Below, in pieces: positions 26,154 through 34,691 of a DNA stretch of 64,000 nucleotides (position 1 is its first letter; the number at the start of each line of letters is the position of its first letter). This DNA is from an uncultured Bryobacteraceae bacterium. Lineage in GTDB: Bacteria; Acidobacteriota; Terriglobia; Bryobacterales; Bryobacteraceae. The notes beneath the pieces are model-generated. The model was not told the origin of the DNA, ran no database searches, and was given only the letters and a program-made list of their open reading frames with translations. The translations under genes and the position numbers were made by a program. Where the stretch lies: NCBI GenBank assembly GCA_938003835.1, contig CALKXJ010000002.1, positions 62,001-126,000 on the forward strand, in the 5' to 3' direction.

Positions 26154-27465
26154 GCTCTCTCTCCATGACAGGCGCCGCTTGGAGCAGCCGCTGGTTCAGC
26201 TCGACGCGGCACGGCAGGTGGATGTAGCCGTAGACGGGCCCGGGTGGCGGGCCCATCTGAAGCGTGATGGCGTTGTCGATCCAGTCGCACATCTCGTATT
26301 CGACGAGCGAGCCGTCGGCGATGGCCGGCGAGAAGGAGTAGTGCGACGGATACAGGAGCGGAAGATCCAGGTGGAAGTCGACCGTGTAGATGTCGCCGGG
26401 GCGCATGGGAGGAAGCTCGAAACCTTCCCTCAGCGTGTTCGTGGCGGCGAAGTCCAGACCCAGATGGTTGCGCATCACGAAGCCGACATTGGGCCGGGCG
26501 ATGGCGTCGCGGGCGCGCACGCTGATGCGGACGACGACGGTCGATTCCGGCTCGAGCGTGGCGAGCGGCCGGCCCTGCGGATCGACCACGGCGATGCCCA
26601 GCACCTCGGCCCGGCCGCTGCCGTGACGGTGGTCGATGTTGGGGATGGTCTCGATGATCTCGGGCGGCGGGCGGCGCTCGAACTCCCGAGCCGCGGCCGC
26701 CGCCGGGCGTCTGGCGAGCTTCAGATAGGCGGCGTCCTTCTCCGCCATCGCCGCCATGTAGCCGGCCACCACGCGCGCGGTGTCGCCGAGCTGGCGCACG
26801 CGTCCTCCGTCCAGCCACAGCGTGCGGTCGCCGAGCGCCTTGACATCGCTCATCGAGTGGGAAACGAAGACGATGGTCACGCCGGCGGCCCGCAGCTCGT
26901 GAACCTTGCGCATGCAACGCTGCCGGAAGTAGATGTCGCCCACCGCCAGCGCCTCGTCCACCAGCAGGATGTCCGGATCGACGTGAATGGCCACGGCAAA
27001 GGCCAGCCGGACCGCCATGCCGCTCGAGTAGGTCTTCACCGGCTGGTCGATGAATTCGCCGATCTCGGCGAACTCGACGATGCTCGGATACTTGGCGGCG
27101 ATCTCGCGCGGGGAGAAGCCGAGGATGGCGGCGCTCAGGTGGACATTCTCGCGCCCGGTGAACTCCGGATTGAAGCCCGCGCCGAGCTCGAGCAGGGCCG
27201 AGACGCGCCCGTTGACGCTCAGCCGGCCCGCGCTCGGCGTCAGGATCCCGGCGATGAGCTGGAGCAGGGTGCTCTTGCCGGCGCCGTTTTCCCCGATGAC
27301 GCAGAAGGTCTCGCCCCGCCGCACTTCGAACGACAGGTCACGAAGCGCCCAGAAGTCGCGATGAAAGCTCTTGCGGTTGAAGGTCAGGAGCTCTTTCAGG
27401 CGGTCGGCGGCCTTTTCATAGATGGGGTAGCTTTTCGAAACGTTTTCAAACTCGATGGCATTCAA
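26146..27465 (-). CDS. Wzt-type ABC transporter ATPase with C-terminal glycan-recognition domain
   Basis: This 439-residue protein has a complete nucleotide-binding domain: Walker A GENGAGKST (58-66), signature YSSGMAVRLAFA (about 146-157), Walker B ILLVDEALAVGD (166-177) and switch histidine in VSHSMSD (H203). Residues about 260-425 form an extra domain like the Wzt C-terminus, which binds the terminal modification of an O-antigen chain before export. ATPases of this type need a two-subunit permease (Wzm), but none is adjacent: the next gene upstream runs the other way. It heads the polysaccharide operon. No clear ribosome binding site precedes the ATG. Confidence 0.85.
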   Translation of the reverse strand: MNAIEFENVSKSYPIYEKAADRLKELLTFNRKSFHRDFWALRDLSFEVRRGETFCVIGENGAGKSTLLQLIAGILTPSAGRLSVNGRVSALLELGAGFNPEFTGRENVHLSAAILGFSPREIAAKYPSIVEFAEIGEFIDQPVKTYSSGMAVRLAFAVAIHVDPDILLVDEALAVGDIYFRQRCMRKVHELRAAGVTIVFVSHSMSDVKALGDRTLWLDGGRVRQLGDTARVVAGYMAAMAEKDAAYLKLARRPAAAAAREFERRPPPEIIETIPNIDHRHGSGRAEVLGIAVVDPQGRPLATLEPESTVVVRISVRARDAIARPNVGFVMRNHLGLDFAATNTLREGFELPPMRPGDIYTVDFHLDLPLLYPSHYSFSPAIADGSLVEYEMCDWIDNAITLQMGPPPGPVYGYIHLPCRVELNQRLLQAAPVMERELA

Positions 27466-27550
27466 GGCCGGCGGGCTGCTCTAACAGAGTAGCAGCGGCT
27501 CCGCGGCCCCTGTCAAGCTGCGCCGGCGGCAATCGGCTATGATACCGGAC

Positions 27551-28834
27551 ATGAAGGTCGGCATCCGCGTCTGCGTTCTAGCTGCCTGCGGCCTCTCGCT
27601 CGCCGGCCAGCCTCAGGACGTCAACTACGACGAGGCCAGGGTCCCCGCCTACACGCTGCCCGATCCGCTCGTGCTCTCAAGCGGCGAGCGCGTCACCACG
27701 GCAGAGATGTGGATCGAGCGCCGCCGGCCGGAACTTCTCCGGCTGTTCGAGACCCACGTCTACGGCAAGATGCCGCCGCCTTTGAAGCAAACGAGCTTCC
27801 GGTTGCGATCGACGGACCGGCAGGCGCTCGGAGGCAAAGCGGTTCGCAAACTGGTGACCGTGCTCTTTGACGGCCGCGAGGACGGCCCCAAGATGGACCT
27901 TCTCATCTACCTACCCGTGTGGGCGAGGCGCCCTGTGCCTGTCTTTGTCGGTTTGAACTTTCAAGGCAACCATGCCGTCACCTCCGATCCCGCCGTGCCG
28001 ATCAGCCCGTCCTGGATGCGCCCGGGCAAGGGCGTGGTGAACAACCGGGCGACGGAGGAGTCGCGCGGGGCGGAGGCGAGCCGCTGGGCGATCGACCGGA
28101 TCCTGGCCCGCGGCTACGGGCTGGCGACGGCTTACTATGGCGACATCGATCCGGACTTCGACGACGGTTTCCAGAACGGCATCCATCCCCTGTTCTACAA
28201 GCCGGGCCAGAGCCGGCCCGAGCCCGACGAGTGGGGCTCCCTCGGCGCCTGGGCCTGGGGCCTGAGCCGCGCCCTGGACTATTTCGAGACCGACAAAGAC
28301 ATCGACGCGCGCCGCGTCGCCGTGATCGGCCACTCGCGGCTCGGCAAGACGGCGCTCTGGGCCGGCGCCACCGACACGCGGTTTGCCATCGTCATCTCGA
28401 ACAACTCCGGCTGCGGCGGCGCAGCGCTGAGCCGGCGGCGCTTCGGCGAGACGGTCAAGCGCATCAACACTGCTTTTCCGCACTGGTTCTGCGACAACTT
28501 CAACCAGTACAACGACAACGAGGACGCCCTGCCCGTGGACCAGCACATGCTGATCGCGCTTATGGCGCCCCGTCCGGTCTACGTGGCGAGCGCGCAGGAG
28601 GACCTCTGGGCCGACCCGAAAGGCGAGTTTCTCGCCGCCCTGCACGCCGATCCGGTTTACCGGCTCTTCGGCCTCGAAGGCCTGCCCGCCCGGGAGATGC
28701 CCCCCGTCAACCAGCCCGTCATGGGCACCATCGGCTACCACATCCGCACCGGCAAGCACGACGTCACGGAATACGACTGGGAGCAGTATCTGAACTTCGC
28801 CGACAAGCACGACGCGAAGAGGCGCCCGCGATGA
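27551..28834 (+). CDS. Secreted glucuronoyl esterase (CE15-like)
   Basis: This 427-residue protein is counted from ATG 27551; an in-frame ATG at 27539 adds four residues. A signal peptide ends near SLAGQPQ. The nucleophile elbow [13 protein letters not shown] (serine at about 262) is the G-x-S-R-x-G-K-T pattern of carbohydrate esterase family 15. [11 protein letters not shown] follows as in the family, and [19 protein letters not shown] is also characteristic. The catalytic histidine is likely in [13 protein letters not shown]15 enzymes cleave the ester between lignin alcohols and 4-O-methylglucuronate on xylan. The stop overlaps the start of the next gene (ATGA). Confidence 0.85.
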   Translation: MKVGIRVCVLAACGLSLAGQPQDVNYDEARVPAYTLPDPLVLSSGERVTTAEMWIERRRPELLRLFETHVYGKMPPPLKQTSFRLRSTDRQALGGKAVRKLVTVLFDGREDGPKMDLLIYLPVWARRPVPVFVGLNFQGNHAVTSDPAVPISPSWMRPGKGVVNNRATEESRGAEASRWAIDRILARGYGLATAYYGDIDPDFDDGFQNGIHPLFYKPGQSRPEPDEWGSLGAWAWGLSRALDYFETDKDIDARRVAVIGHSRLGKTALWAGATDTRFAIVISNNSGCGGAALSRRRFGETVKRINTAFPHWFCDNFNQYNDNEDALPVDQHMLIALMAPRPVYVASAQEDLWADPKGEFLAALHADPVYRLFGLEGLPAREMPPVNQPVMGTIGYHIRTGKHDVTEYDWEQYLNFADKHDAKRRPR

Positions 28835-30531
28835 GGAAGAAGCCGCTGCGCAGCCGGGACTGGTTCTTCGAGAAGGAGTACTACGCCTTTGCCCGCCGCG
28901 CCTATCTGCGCTCGGAGGGCTTCCACGCCGACATCTTCGCCGACAAGCCCGTCATCGGCATCGCCAACTCCTGGAGCGAACTCAACCACTGCAACCGCCA
29001 CCTGCGCGAGGTGGCCGAGGCGGTCAAACGCGGCGTCTGGAAGGCGGGCGGGGTGCCGCTCGAGTTCCCGACCATCTCGCTCGGCGAGCCCTTCATCAAG
29101 CCCACCTCGATGCTGCTGCGCAATCTGATGGCGATGGACGTCGAAGAGTGCCTCCGTTGCTATCCGCTCGACGGGGTCGTGCTGCTCGGCGGCTGCGACA
29201 AGACCACACCGGCGCAACTGATGGGCGCCGCCAGCGCCGACATTCCGGCCATCGTCGTGCCCGGCGGGCCGGCGCTTACGAGCTACTGGAAAAACCAGAA
29301 GCTCGGCTCCGGCACCGACGGCCGCAAGCTGTACGACCTCTACCGGATCGGCCGGATCACCGACGAGGAGTGGTGCGAGCTCGAGGGCGCCATCGCGCGC
29401 AGCGCCGGCCATTGCATGGTGATGGGCACGGCCTCCACCATGACCAGCCTGGCCGAGGCGCTCGGCATGACGCTGCCGGGCTGCGCCTCGATCCCGGCGC
29501 CCGATTCGCGCCGGCTGGCCGTGGCCGAGCTGAGCGGCGCGCGCATCGTCGAGATGGTGCAAGAGGACTTGCGGCCGTCGCGGATTCTCACGCGCGAAGC
29601 GTTTCTGAACGCCATCACCACGCTGATGGCGCTCGGCGGCTCGACCAACGCCGTCATCCACCTGATCGCCATCGCCGGCCGGCTGGGCATCAAGCTGGAG
29701 CTCACGGAGTTCGACCGCATCTCGCGCCGCACGCCGTGGCTGGCCAACGTCAAGCCCTCGGGCGAATTCCTGATGGAAGATTTCTTCTACGCTGGGGGCT
29801 TGCCGGCGCTGATGCGCGAGATTCTGCCGTTGCTGGAGGGCTCCTGTCTCACCGTTAACGGCAAGACGATCGCGGAGAACTACGCTGCGGCGCCCTGCTG
29901 GAACCGCGACGTGATCCGCCCGCTCGAGGCGCCGCTTTCAGGCGAAGGCGGCATCGCCGTGCTCTACGGCAACCTCTGCCCGCGCGGGGCAGTGATCAAG
30001 CAGACGGCAGCTTCTCCGCACCTGTTGCGCCATCGCGGCCGGGCCTTCGTCTTCGAGCGCTACGAGGAAATGAAGGAACTCATCGAGCGCGAGGACCTGC
30101 CGGTCGATGAGAACACCGTCCTGGTGATGAAGAATTGCGGCCCGGTGGGCGCGCCCGGCTTCCCGGAGTGGGGCCACATCCCGATGCCCAAGGTCCTGCT
30201 GGAGCGGGGCATTCAGGATGTGGTGCGCATCTCCGATGCCCGCATGAGCGGCACCAGCTTCGGCACCGTCGTCCTGCATGTGGCCCCGGAGTCGGCCATA
30301 GGCGGGCCGCTCGCCGCCGTCCGAACCGGCGACGAGATCCTGCTCGACGTGCCGGAGCGCAGGCTCGAGCTGCTGGTCGAGCCGGAGGAGATCGAGCGGC
30401 GCCTGGCCGCCTTCCAGCCGCCCCCACCGCACTACCGGCGCGGCTACGGCAAGCTCTTTCTCGATCATGTCACCCAGGCCGACGAGGGCTGCGACTTCGA
30501 CTTCCTGCGGCCGGAACCGGCGCCGGTCTGA
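28831..30531 (+). CDS. IlvD/Edd-family sugar-acid dehydratase
   Basis: This 566-residue protein begins at ATG 28831, overlapping the esterase stop by 4 bases; the open frame extends far upstream but only as a shadow of the esterase. Three cysteines at 54 (SWSELNHCN), 122 (GGCDKTTPA) and 195 (AGHCMVMGT) are spaced like the 2Fe-2S ligands of pentonate dehydratases. Lys124 sits where the magnesium-binding lysine is found. The family includes dihydroxyacid, phosphogluconate, arabonate, xylonate and other sugar-acid dehydratases. Cysteine spacing and the esterase neighbour favour an aldonic or uronic-derived acid substrate over branched-chain amino acid synthesis. Confidence 0.85.
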   Translation: MRKKPLRSRDWFFEKEYYAFARRAYLRSEGFHADIFADKPVIGIANSWSELNHCNRHLREVAEAVKRGVWKAGGVPLEFPTISLGEPFIKPTSMLLRNLMAMDVEECLRCYPLDGVVLLGGCDKTTPAQLMGAASADIPAIVVPGGPALTSYWKNQKLGSGTDGRKLYDLYRIGRITDEEWCELEGAIARSAGHCMVMGTASTMTSLAEALGMTLPGCASIPAPDSRRLAVAELSGARIVEMVQEDLRPSRILTREAFLNAITTLMALGGSTNAVIHLIAIAGRLGIKLELTEFDRISRRTPWLANVKPSGEFLMEDFFYAGGLPALMREILPLLEGSCLTVNGKTIAENYAAAPCWNRDVIRPLEAPLSGEGGIAVLYGNLCPRGAVIKQTAASPHLLRHRGRAFVFERYEEMKELIEREDLPVDENTVLVMKNCGPVGAPGFPEWGHIPMPKVLLERGIQDVVRISDARMSGTSFGTVVLHVAPESAIGGPLAAVRTGDEILLDVPERRLELLVEPEEIERRLAAFQPPPPHYRRGYGKLFLDHVTQADEGCDFDFLRPEPAPV

Positions 30532-30543
30532 GCTCGATCGCGG

Positions 30544-31890
30544 TCAGCGGCCGCCCTTGACGCCGACGCGGCGCAGCACCTGGTGGATCGTGCGGAAGAC
30601 GGTCTCTTCGACCTCCTCGCTGAACGGGCCGGGCTGGCCGTAGTAGATCATGCTAGTGTCGGCTTCATAGCCGCCTTCGCGCAGCACGCGCAGCGAGGGG
30701 ATGTAGCACATGACGTCGTTGGAGTAGGCGGCTACCACCAGCGTCTCTTTCGGGAACTCGCGCTTGGCGCGGAGCGCGTAGTCGACCACCACCTCGCCAC
30801 CGAGCGCCACCAGGGTGAGGTCGTTGTTCAGGCGCATGGCCTGCACCGGATAGGGCACCTGCCGCACCGGGCGGCGCTCGTCATAGGCCTGGAGCATCTG
30901 GCGCGCCCGCGCCACGCGGAACCGGTCGCCGCTGGCGAGCTCCTTTTCGAACTGCTCGCGCGTGTGCGGCGCAAAGCGCAGGTCGACCACCTGGAAGGCG
31001 GCGCGGATCGGCGGCCGCACCGGCTTGACCTCACCCGTGAGCACGCGCACGACTTCCGCGCCCAGGCTCTTGCCGTGACGCACCGCCAGCTCCTCTTGGC
31101 TGCGCGGGTTCGGGTTCTGGTCCCCCGCACACAGGGTCAGAAACATCGCCGTGGCGCCGGGGTAGGCCCGTTCGACTTCCATCTGCGCGTAGCCGGCGTA
31201 GTCGCCGCTGATCTTGTAGTGCTCGGCCGTGAGCGTCGTGCAGTGACAGGCGTAGCCGAATAGGACCGCCTTGATTGTGCCATCCGGGTTGCTCACTCGC
31301 AGCACGGGAACGGAATGATCCACCGGGCCGTCGGGGTTCACTCCCAGCTGGACGCCTTGGGCCGTAAACTGGCGGCGGTTCACCGCAAATCCGACCTGGC
31401 CTTGGCCGAAGGCGAGGTACGCCGGCGACAGATCACCCAGGGCGGCGCCCGCCACCTCGACGAGCCTGTCCGCCAGCATGCGGGCATACTCCTTCACCAC
31501 GCGCTCCTGGGCCGGGTCGAGTTGGAACATGGTCATCAGGTTGGGGTAGACCACCGGCCCGGTATGCGTGTGCGAGGCGTTGAGCAGCAGGCGCGCCCGA
31601 TCGAGTCCCCATTGCTTCTGGACCCGCGCGGCGACCTCCTCGGCGAGCGACCGCGGCAAGCCGATCAGGTCCACGGTAACCACCACAAACCGGCCGCCCT
31701 TGTTGTCTTCGAGCGCCAGCGCTTTGGCCCACAAATCGGTGAGCTTGCCTTCGGAGGGCTTCGTGCGGGCAGCGTAGCCCGACAGCCAGATCGGGCCCTC
31801 CGGCGTGATGTTCAGGCGCGCCACGCCGGCTTTGAAGTCCTGGGCGCCGACAGCGGAGGCCAGAGCGGCGAAAACGAGCAGCTTTTTCAT
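30544..31890 (-). CDS. Secreted neutral/alkaline ceramidase-like hydrolase
   Basis: This 448-residue protein has a short signal peptide (MKKLLVFAALASAVGAQ) and starts with the ceramidase opening FKAGVARLNITPEGPIWLSGYA. NASHTHTGP holds two of the zinc-ligand histidines, and GYACHCTTL the next conserved histidine. LTLCAGDQNPNPR matches the conserved loop of neutral ceramidases. Full-length bacterial ceramidases are about 650 residues and end with an immunoglobulin-like domain. This one is N-domain only, as in many Acidobacteria/Planctomycetes proteins whose substrate is unknown. It overlaps the upstream phosphoribosyltransferase gene by 4 bases (ATGA). Confidence 0.75.
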   Translation of the reverse strand: MKKLLVFAALASAVGAQDFKAGVARLNITPEGPIWLSGYAARTKPSEGKLTDLWAKALALEDNKGGRFVVVTVDLIGLPRSLAEEVAARVQKQWGLDRARLLLNASHTHTGPVVYPNLMTMFQLDPAQERVVKEYARMLADRLVEVAGAALGDLSPAYLAFGQGQVGFAVNRRQFTAQGVQLGVNPDGPVDHSVPVLRVSNPDGTIKAVLFGYACHCTTLTAEHYKISGDYAGYAQMEVERAYPGATAMFLTLCAGDQNPNPRSQEELAVRHGKSLGAEVVRVLTGEVKPVRPPIRAAFQVVDLRFAPHTREQFEKELASGDRFRVARARQMLQAYDERRPVRQVPYPVQAMRLNNDLTLVALGGEVVVDYALRAKREFPKETLVVAAYSNDVMCYIPSLRVLREGGYEADTSMIYYGQPGPFSEEVEETVFRTIHQVLRRVGVKGGR

Positions 31891-32501
31891 ATCCAGACCT
31901 CTTGAATCGGAATGCCTTCCTTGCAGAGCTGGCAGCTCTTCTCATCGCCGAAGCAGCAGCCCTCCAGTTTGGCGAGATAGTAGAACGGAAGCGGGTCGAA
32001 GCTGGGGGTCTCCGGATTGGGCTGATAGACGACGACGGCCAGGGCGATCACCTCGGCCCCGTTGGCTACCAGCAGGTTCTTCAGCTCCATCAGCTTCTTG
32101 CCGGTACGCAGGATGTCATCGACGATCAGCACCTTCTCGCCCGGCACCTGCTCGAGGAACTGCCGGAAGCGCAACGGCTCGCCTTCGTTGTTCTTCTCCG
32201 CCCAGTAGACCTGGTGGGCGCGGAGCGCCTCGCAGACGCCGTAGGCGACGGGCAGGCCGGCCGTAGCCGGCGTGACGATCGACAGCTCCGGGATGATGGC
32301 GCGAATCTCGGGATTGGCGCGCACCAGGCGGCTTAGGCCCACGCTGAGCGTCCGCTGGTGCTGATAGTAGCGCATGGCCAGCGGCACCTGAAGATACTGG
32401 TTGGAATGCAGGCCCGAGGGATAACGGAAGTGGCCCTCGCGCAGCGCCCCGGTTTCGCGCAGCAGGGCGATGACTTCATCCTGAGTCGGAACCAGATGCA
32501 T
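31887..32501 (-). CDS. Orotate-phosphoribosyltransferase-like protein with cysteine tail
   Basis: This 204-residue protein has the PRPP-binding motif VLIVDDILRTGKK (124-136). The N-terminus, LLRETGALREGHFRYPSGLHSN, is the typical orotate PRTase opening. This suggests conversion of orotate to OMP in pyrimidine synthesis. Unlike standard PyrE it ends with a cysteine cluster (C182, C183, C190, C193) that may bind zinc or stabilise the fold. It is placed between a sugar-phosphate transferase (one base upstream) and a ceramidase-like gene (4-base overlap), an unusual setting for PyrE. GGAGCCCACTGAC precedes the ATG. A salvage or regulatory phosphoribosyltransferase is the main alternative. Confidence 0.8.
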   Translation of the reverse strand: MHLVPTQDEVIALLRETGALREGHFRYPSGLHSNQYLQVPLAMRYYQHQRTLSVGLSRLVRANPEIRAIIPELSIVTPATAGLPVAYGVCEALRAHQVYWAEKNNEGEPLRFRQFLEQVPGEKVLIVDDILRTGKKLMELKNLLVANGAEVIALAVVVYQPNPETPSFDPLPFYYLAKLEGCCFGDEKSCQLCKEGIPIQEVWI

Positions 32502-32502
32502 G

Positions 32503-33942
32503 TCAGTGGGCTCCTTTCCCGGTCAGCACGCCGGGGATGGTGCGCATGAGGATGTGGAAATCGAGCCCCAGCGACCAGTTGTCAATGTACTCGAGATCCT
32601 TCCGGATCCAGGTGTCAAACTCCAGTTGATCGCGCCCCTCGAGCGCCCACAGGCAGGTCAGGCCCGGACGCATCCGCAGCCGGCGCCTCTGCCAGCGCTC
32701 GTACTTGTCCACCTCTTCCGGCACCGGCGGCCGCGGTCCCACCAGCGACATATCGCCCCGCAGCACGTTCCACAGTTGCGGCAGCTCATCGAGGGAGAAC
32801 TTCCTCAGCCAGCGCCCGAGCGGCGTCACGCGCGGGTCGTTGGCGATCTTGAAGGCCGTCTTCTTCTCATTCAGGTGCGCCAGCCTGGGCTTTAACTCTT
32901 CGGCATTTTCACACATCGAACGGAACTTGTAGAGGGTGAAGCGGCGGCCGTTGAGCCCGCAACGCTGCTGGCGGAAGATCGCCGGACCGGGCGAGGTCAA
33001 GCGGATCAGCACGGCAATCAGCAGCATCAGGGGCGCCAGCAGAACCAGAAGGACGGCGGAGACCACGATGTCGACAATGCGCTTCGCCATCAGGCGCAGC
33101 TCATCGGACGGGGCGGCGGAGAAGGTGAGCAGCGGGGTCTGGTAGAGCCGATCGAGATACACCTCGCTGTTGGCGTGCGGAAAGAAATCGACCGCGACGC
33201 GGGTCTGTACGCCGCTTTCATCGCACATCAGGAGCACGTCTTCGAGCTCGGAGAGACGCCTGGAGTCGACCACGAAGATGATCTCATCGATCACCTGGGT
33301 GTCGAGCAGTTTCGGAATCGCCTCGAGCGGGTGTACCGGGTAGCGCGCGGCCAGGGCCGGCGGCAACGGCTCCTCTTCGGGATCCGCCAGGACGAAACCG
33401 AGCAGGCGCACCCCGAACGCCTCGGAGCGTTCGAGCAGGCGCGCCAGACGCTCCGCGCGCGGCCCGGTGCCGGCGATCAGAACATAGTAGGGCTCGGAGA
33501 AGCCTCGCCGGAACCAGCCGACCAGACGCGGGGCGTTCAGCCGGAACAGGCTCAGCAGCAGGCAGGTATAGAGCAGGAAGAGGGCGAGGAAGGACCGCGA
33601 CAAGTCCAGCCGCAAAGCGTACTCGATCAGGATGAGCGCGATGCCGGCCGCGGCGCACTGGCGCAGGGTGTCGCGGAGGATCACGCGCGCCGACTCCGCC
33701 TCCAGCCGGTCATAGACGCGCAGGCCGATGCCGGCGAGCGGCCACAGCACGGCGGCCGCGCCCATGAGCAGGGCCTGCACCGGCGGGGCGAGAAAGAAGA
33801 CGCGCTCAAGCGGCAGGGCGAGGCGGGTGCGATAGGCGAGTTCGAAGGCGATCAGGGTGAGGGCAATATCGGCCAAGCCGAACAAAAATCGCCTCTTGCG
33901 CCGCTGGCGGCTGAACACCTTCTCCCTGGCCCAGCATAGCAC
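32503..33942 (-). CDS. Polyprenyl-phosphate sugar-1-phosphate transferase (WbaP/CpsE type)
   Basis: This 479-residue protein starts with four or five membrane helices. A Rossmann-like region follows (YVLIAGTGPRAERLARLLE near residue 150), and it ends with the catalytic bacterial sugar transferase domain. That domain begins KRIVDIVVSAVLLV with a membrane hairpin. It carries FTLYKFRSM, the catalytic DE pair in KFSLDELPQLWNV, and GDMSLVGPRPP. It moves a sugar-1-phosphate from a nucleotide sugar to undecaprenyl phosphate, starting a surface polysaccharide. The annotated start is a GTG with little ribosome-binding sequence, so a GTG at 33918 is possible. It is divergent from the tetR operon. Confidence 0.85.
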   Translation of the reverse strand: MLCWAREKVFSRQRRKRRFLFGLADIALTLIAFELAYRTRLALPLERVFFLAPPVQALLMGAAAVLWPLAGIGLRVYDRLEAESARVILRDTLRQCAAAGIALILIEYALRLDLSRSFLALFLLYTCLLLSLFRLNAPRLVGWFRRGFSEPYYVLIAGTGPRAERLARLLERSEAFGVRLLGFVLADPEEEPLPPALAARYPVHPLEAIPKLLDTQVIDEIIFVVDSRRLSELEDVLLMCDESGVQTRVAVDFFPHANSEVYLDRLYQTPLLTFSAAPSDELRLMAKRIVDIVVSAVLLVLLAPLMLLIAVLIRLTSPGPAIFRQQRCGLNGRRFTLYKFRSMCENAEELKPRLAHLNEKKTAFKIANDPRVTPLGRWLRKFSLDELPQLWNVLRGDMSLVGPRPPVPEEVDKYERWQRRRLRMRPGLTCLWALEGRDQLEFDTWIRKDLEYIDNWSLGLDFHILMRTIPGVLTGKGAH

Positions 33943-33981
33943 GCCCCCCGGGGCCGGAAGCGGACCCGGGCGGCGCGCCTT

Positions 33982-34010
33982 TTGACCGGGAACAAATCCG
34001 GTGCTATGCT
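33982..34010 (+). promoter_or_regulatory. Sigma-70-type promoter of the TetR/RND efflux operon
   Basis: TTGACC (33982-33987) and TATGCT (34005-34010) are 17 bases apart, the ideal spacing. The predicted transcript start near 34017 falls inside the repeated TTAGTA elements that follow, and the tetR ATG is at 34050. Confidence 0.7.
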
Positions 34011-34015
34011 CGTTT

Positions 34016-34043
34016 TTAGTATTTGCTAAATTAGTAGACGCTA
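34016..34043 (+). promoter_or_regulatory. Candidate TetR operator: two 13-base direct repeats
   Basis: TTAGTATTTGCTA (34016-34028) and TTAGTAGACGCTA (34031-34043) agree at 10 of 13 positions and are offset by 15 bases. The first copy, with the next A, is also a near-palindrome (TTAGTA/TGCTAA). They lie at the predicted transcript start of an autoregulated TetR-type operon, where a repressor would block transcription. Confidence 0.55.
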
Positions 34044-34049
34044 GCTTCC

Positions 34050-34691
34050 ATGACCACTCGCCGCAGCAGGAAAGTGCGGCTATCCGCAGCCGAGCGCCGC
34101 TCGGCGATCGTGCAGGCGGCGGTCCGCCTGTTCGCCGAGAAGGGCTTCAAGGGCACCACCACGCGCGAACTGGCCCTGGCGGCCGGCGTCACCGAGCCGG
34201 TCCTCTACCAGCACTTCGCCACCAAGGAGGACCTCTACACCGCCATCATCGAGTCGGTCTGCCGCATGGAGCAGCAGGCCAGGGACTCCCGACTCGAGGC
34301 CGCGCGAGCGGCAGGCGACGATGCACGCTTCCTCCGCCGGTTGGGCGAGTTGATTTTCGACTGGCACCGCCGCCACGCCGAGATCGTCCGCTTGCTCCTT
34401 CATAGCGGCCTGGACCGCCACGAGCTGGCCGATCTGTTCTTCGAGCGGCACGTGGCCGTCTACTACCGGATGCTGACCGGCTATATGGAGCAGCGGATCG
34501 CGGCCCGGGCGTTCCGCCAGCTGGATCCCTACCTGGCCGCACGCGGCTTCACCGGGATGATCGCCCATCAGGCTTTGGCCGAAGTCATCTTCGGTGACCG
34601 CCGACTGGCGCGGCGAAAAAAGAAGCTCATCGAGACCATCGTCAACATCTTTCTCGAAGGGATCTCGCAGGAAAGGACACGAAGGAAATGA
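34050..34691 (+). CDS. TetR-family transcriptional regulator
   Basis: This 213-residue protein has an N-terminal helix-turn-helix with the TetR signature. RSAIVQAAVRLFAEKGFKGTTTRELALAAGVTEPVLYQHF continues into TKEDLYTAI, within residues 11-65. The C-terminal ligand-binding half is helical and cannot be tied to a ligand. It heads a four-gene efflux operon and overlaps the next gene by 4 bases, so it probably represses its own operon through the repeats just upstream. Confidence 0.9.
   Translation: MTTRRSRKVRLSAAERRSAIVQAAVRLFAEKGFKGTTTRELALAAGVTEPVLYQHFATKEDLYTAIIESVCRMEQQARDSRLEAARAAGDDARFLRRLGELIFDWHRRHAEIVRLLLHSGLDRHELADLFFERHVAVYYRMLTGYMEQRIAARAFRQLDPYLAARGFTGMIAHQALAEVIFGDRRLARRKKKLIETIVNIFLEGISQERTRRK

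Noticed and set aside
27919-28830. Upstream extension of the dehydratase frame by about 300 codons
   Set aside because: The extension is an alternate frame inside the CE15 esterase, with arginine-rich sequence; the dehydratase begins at 28831 with family-like N-terminal sequence.
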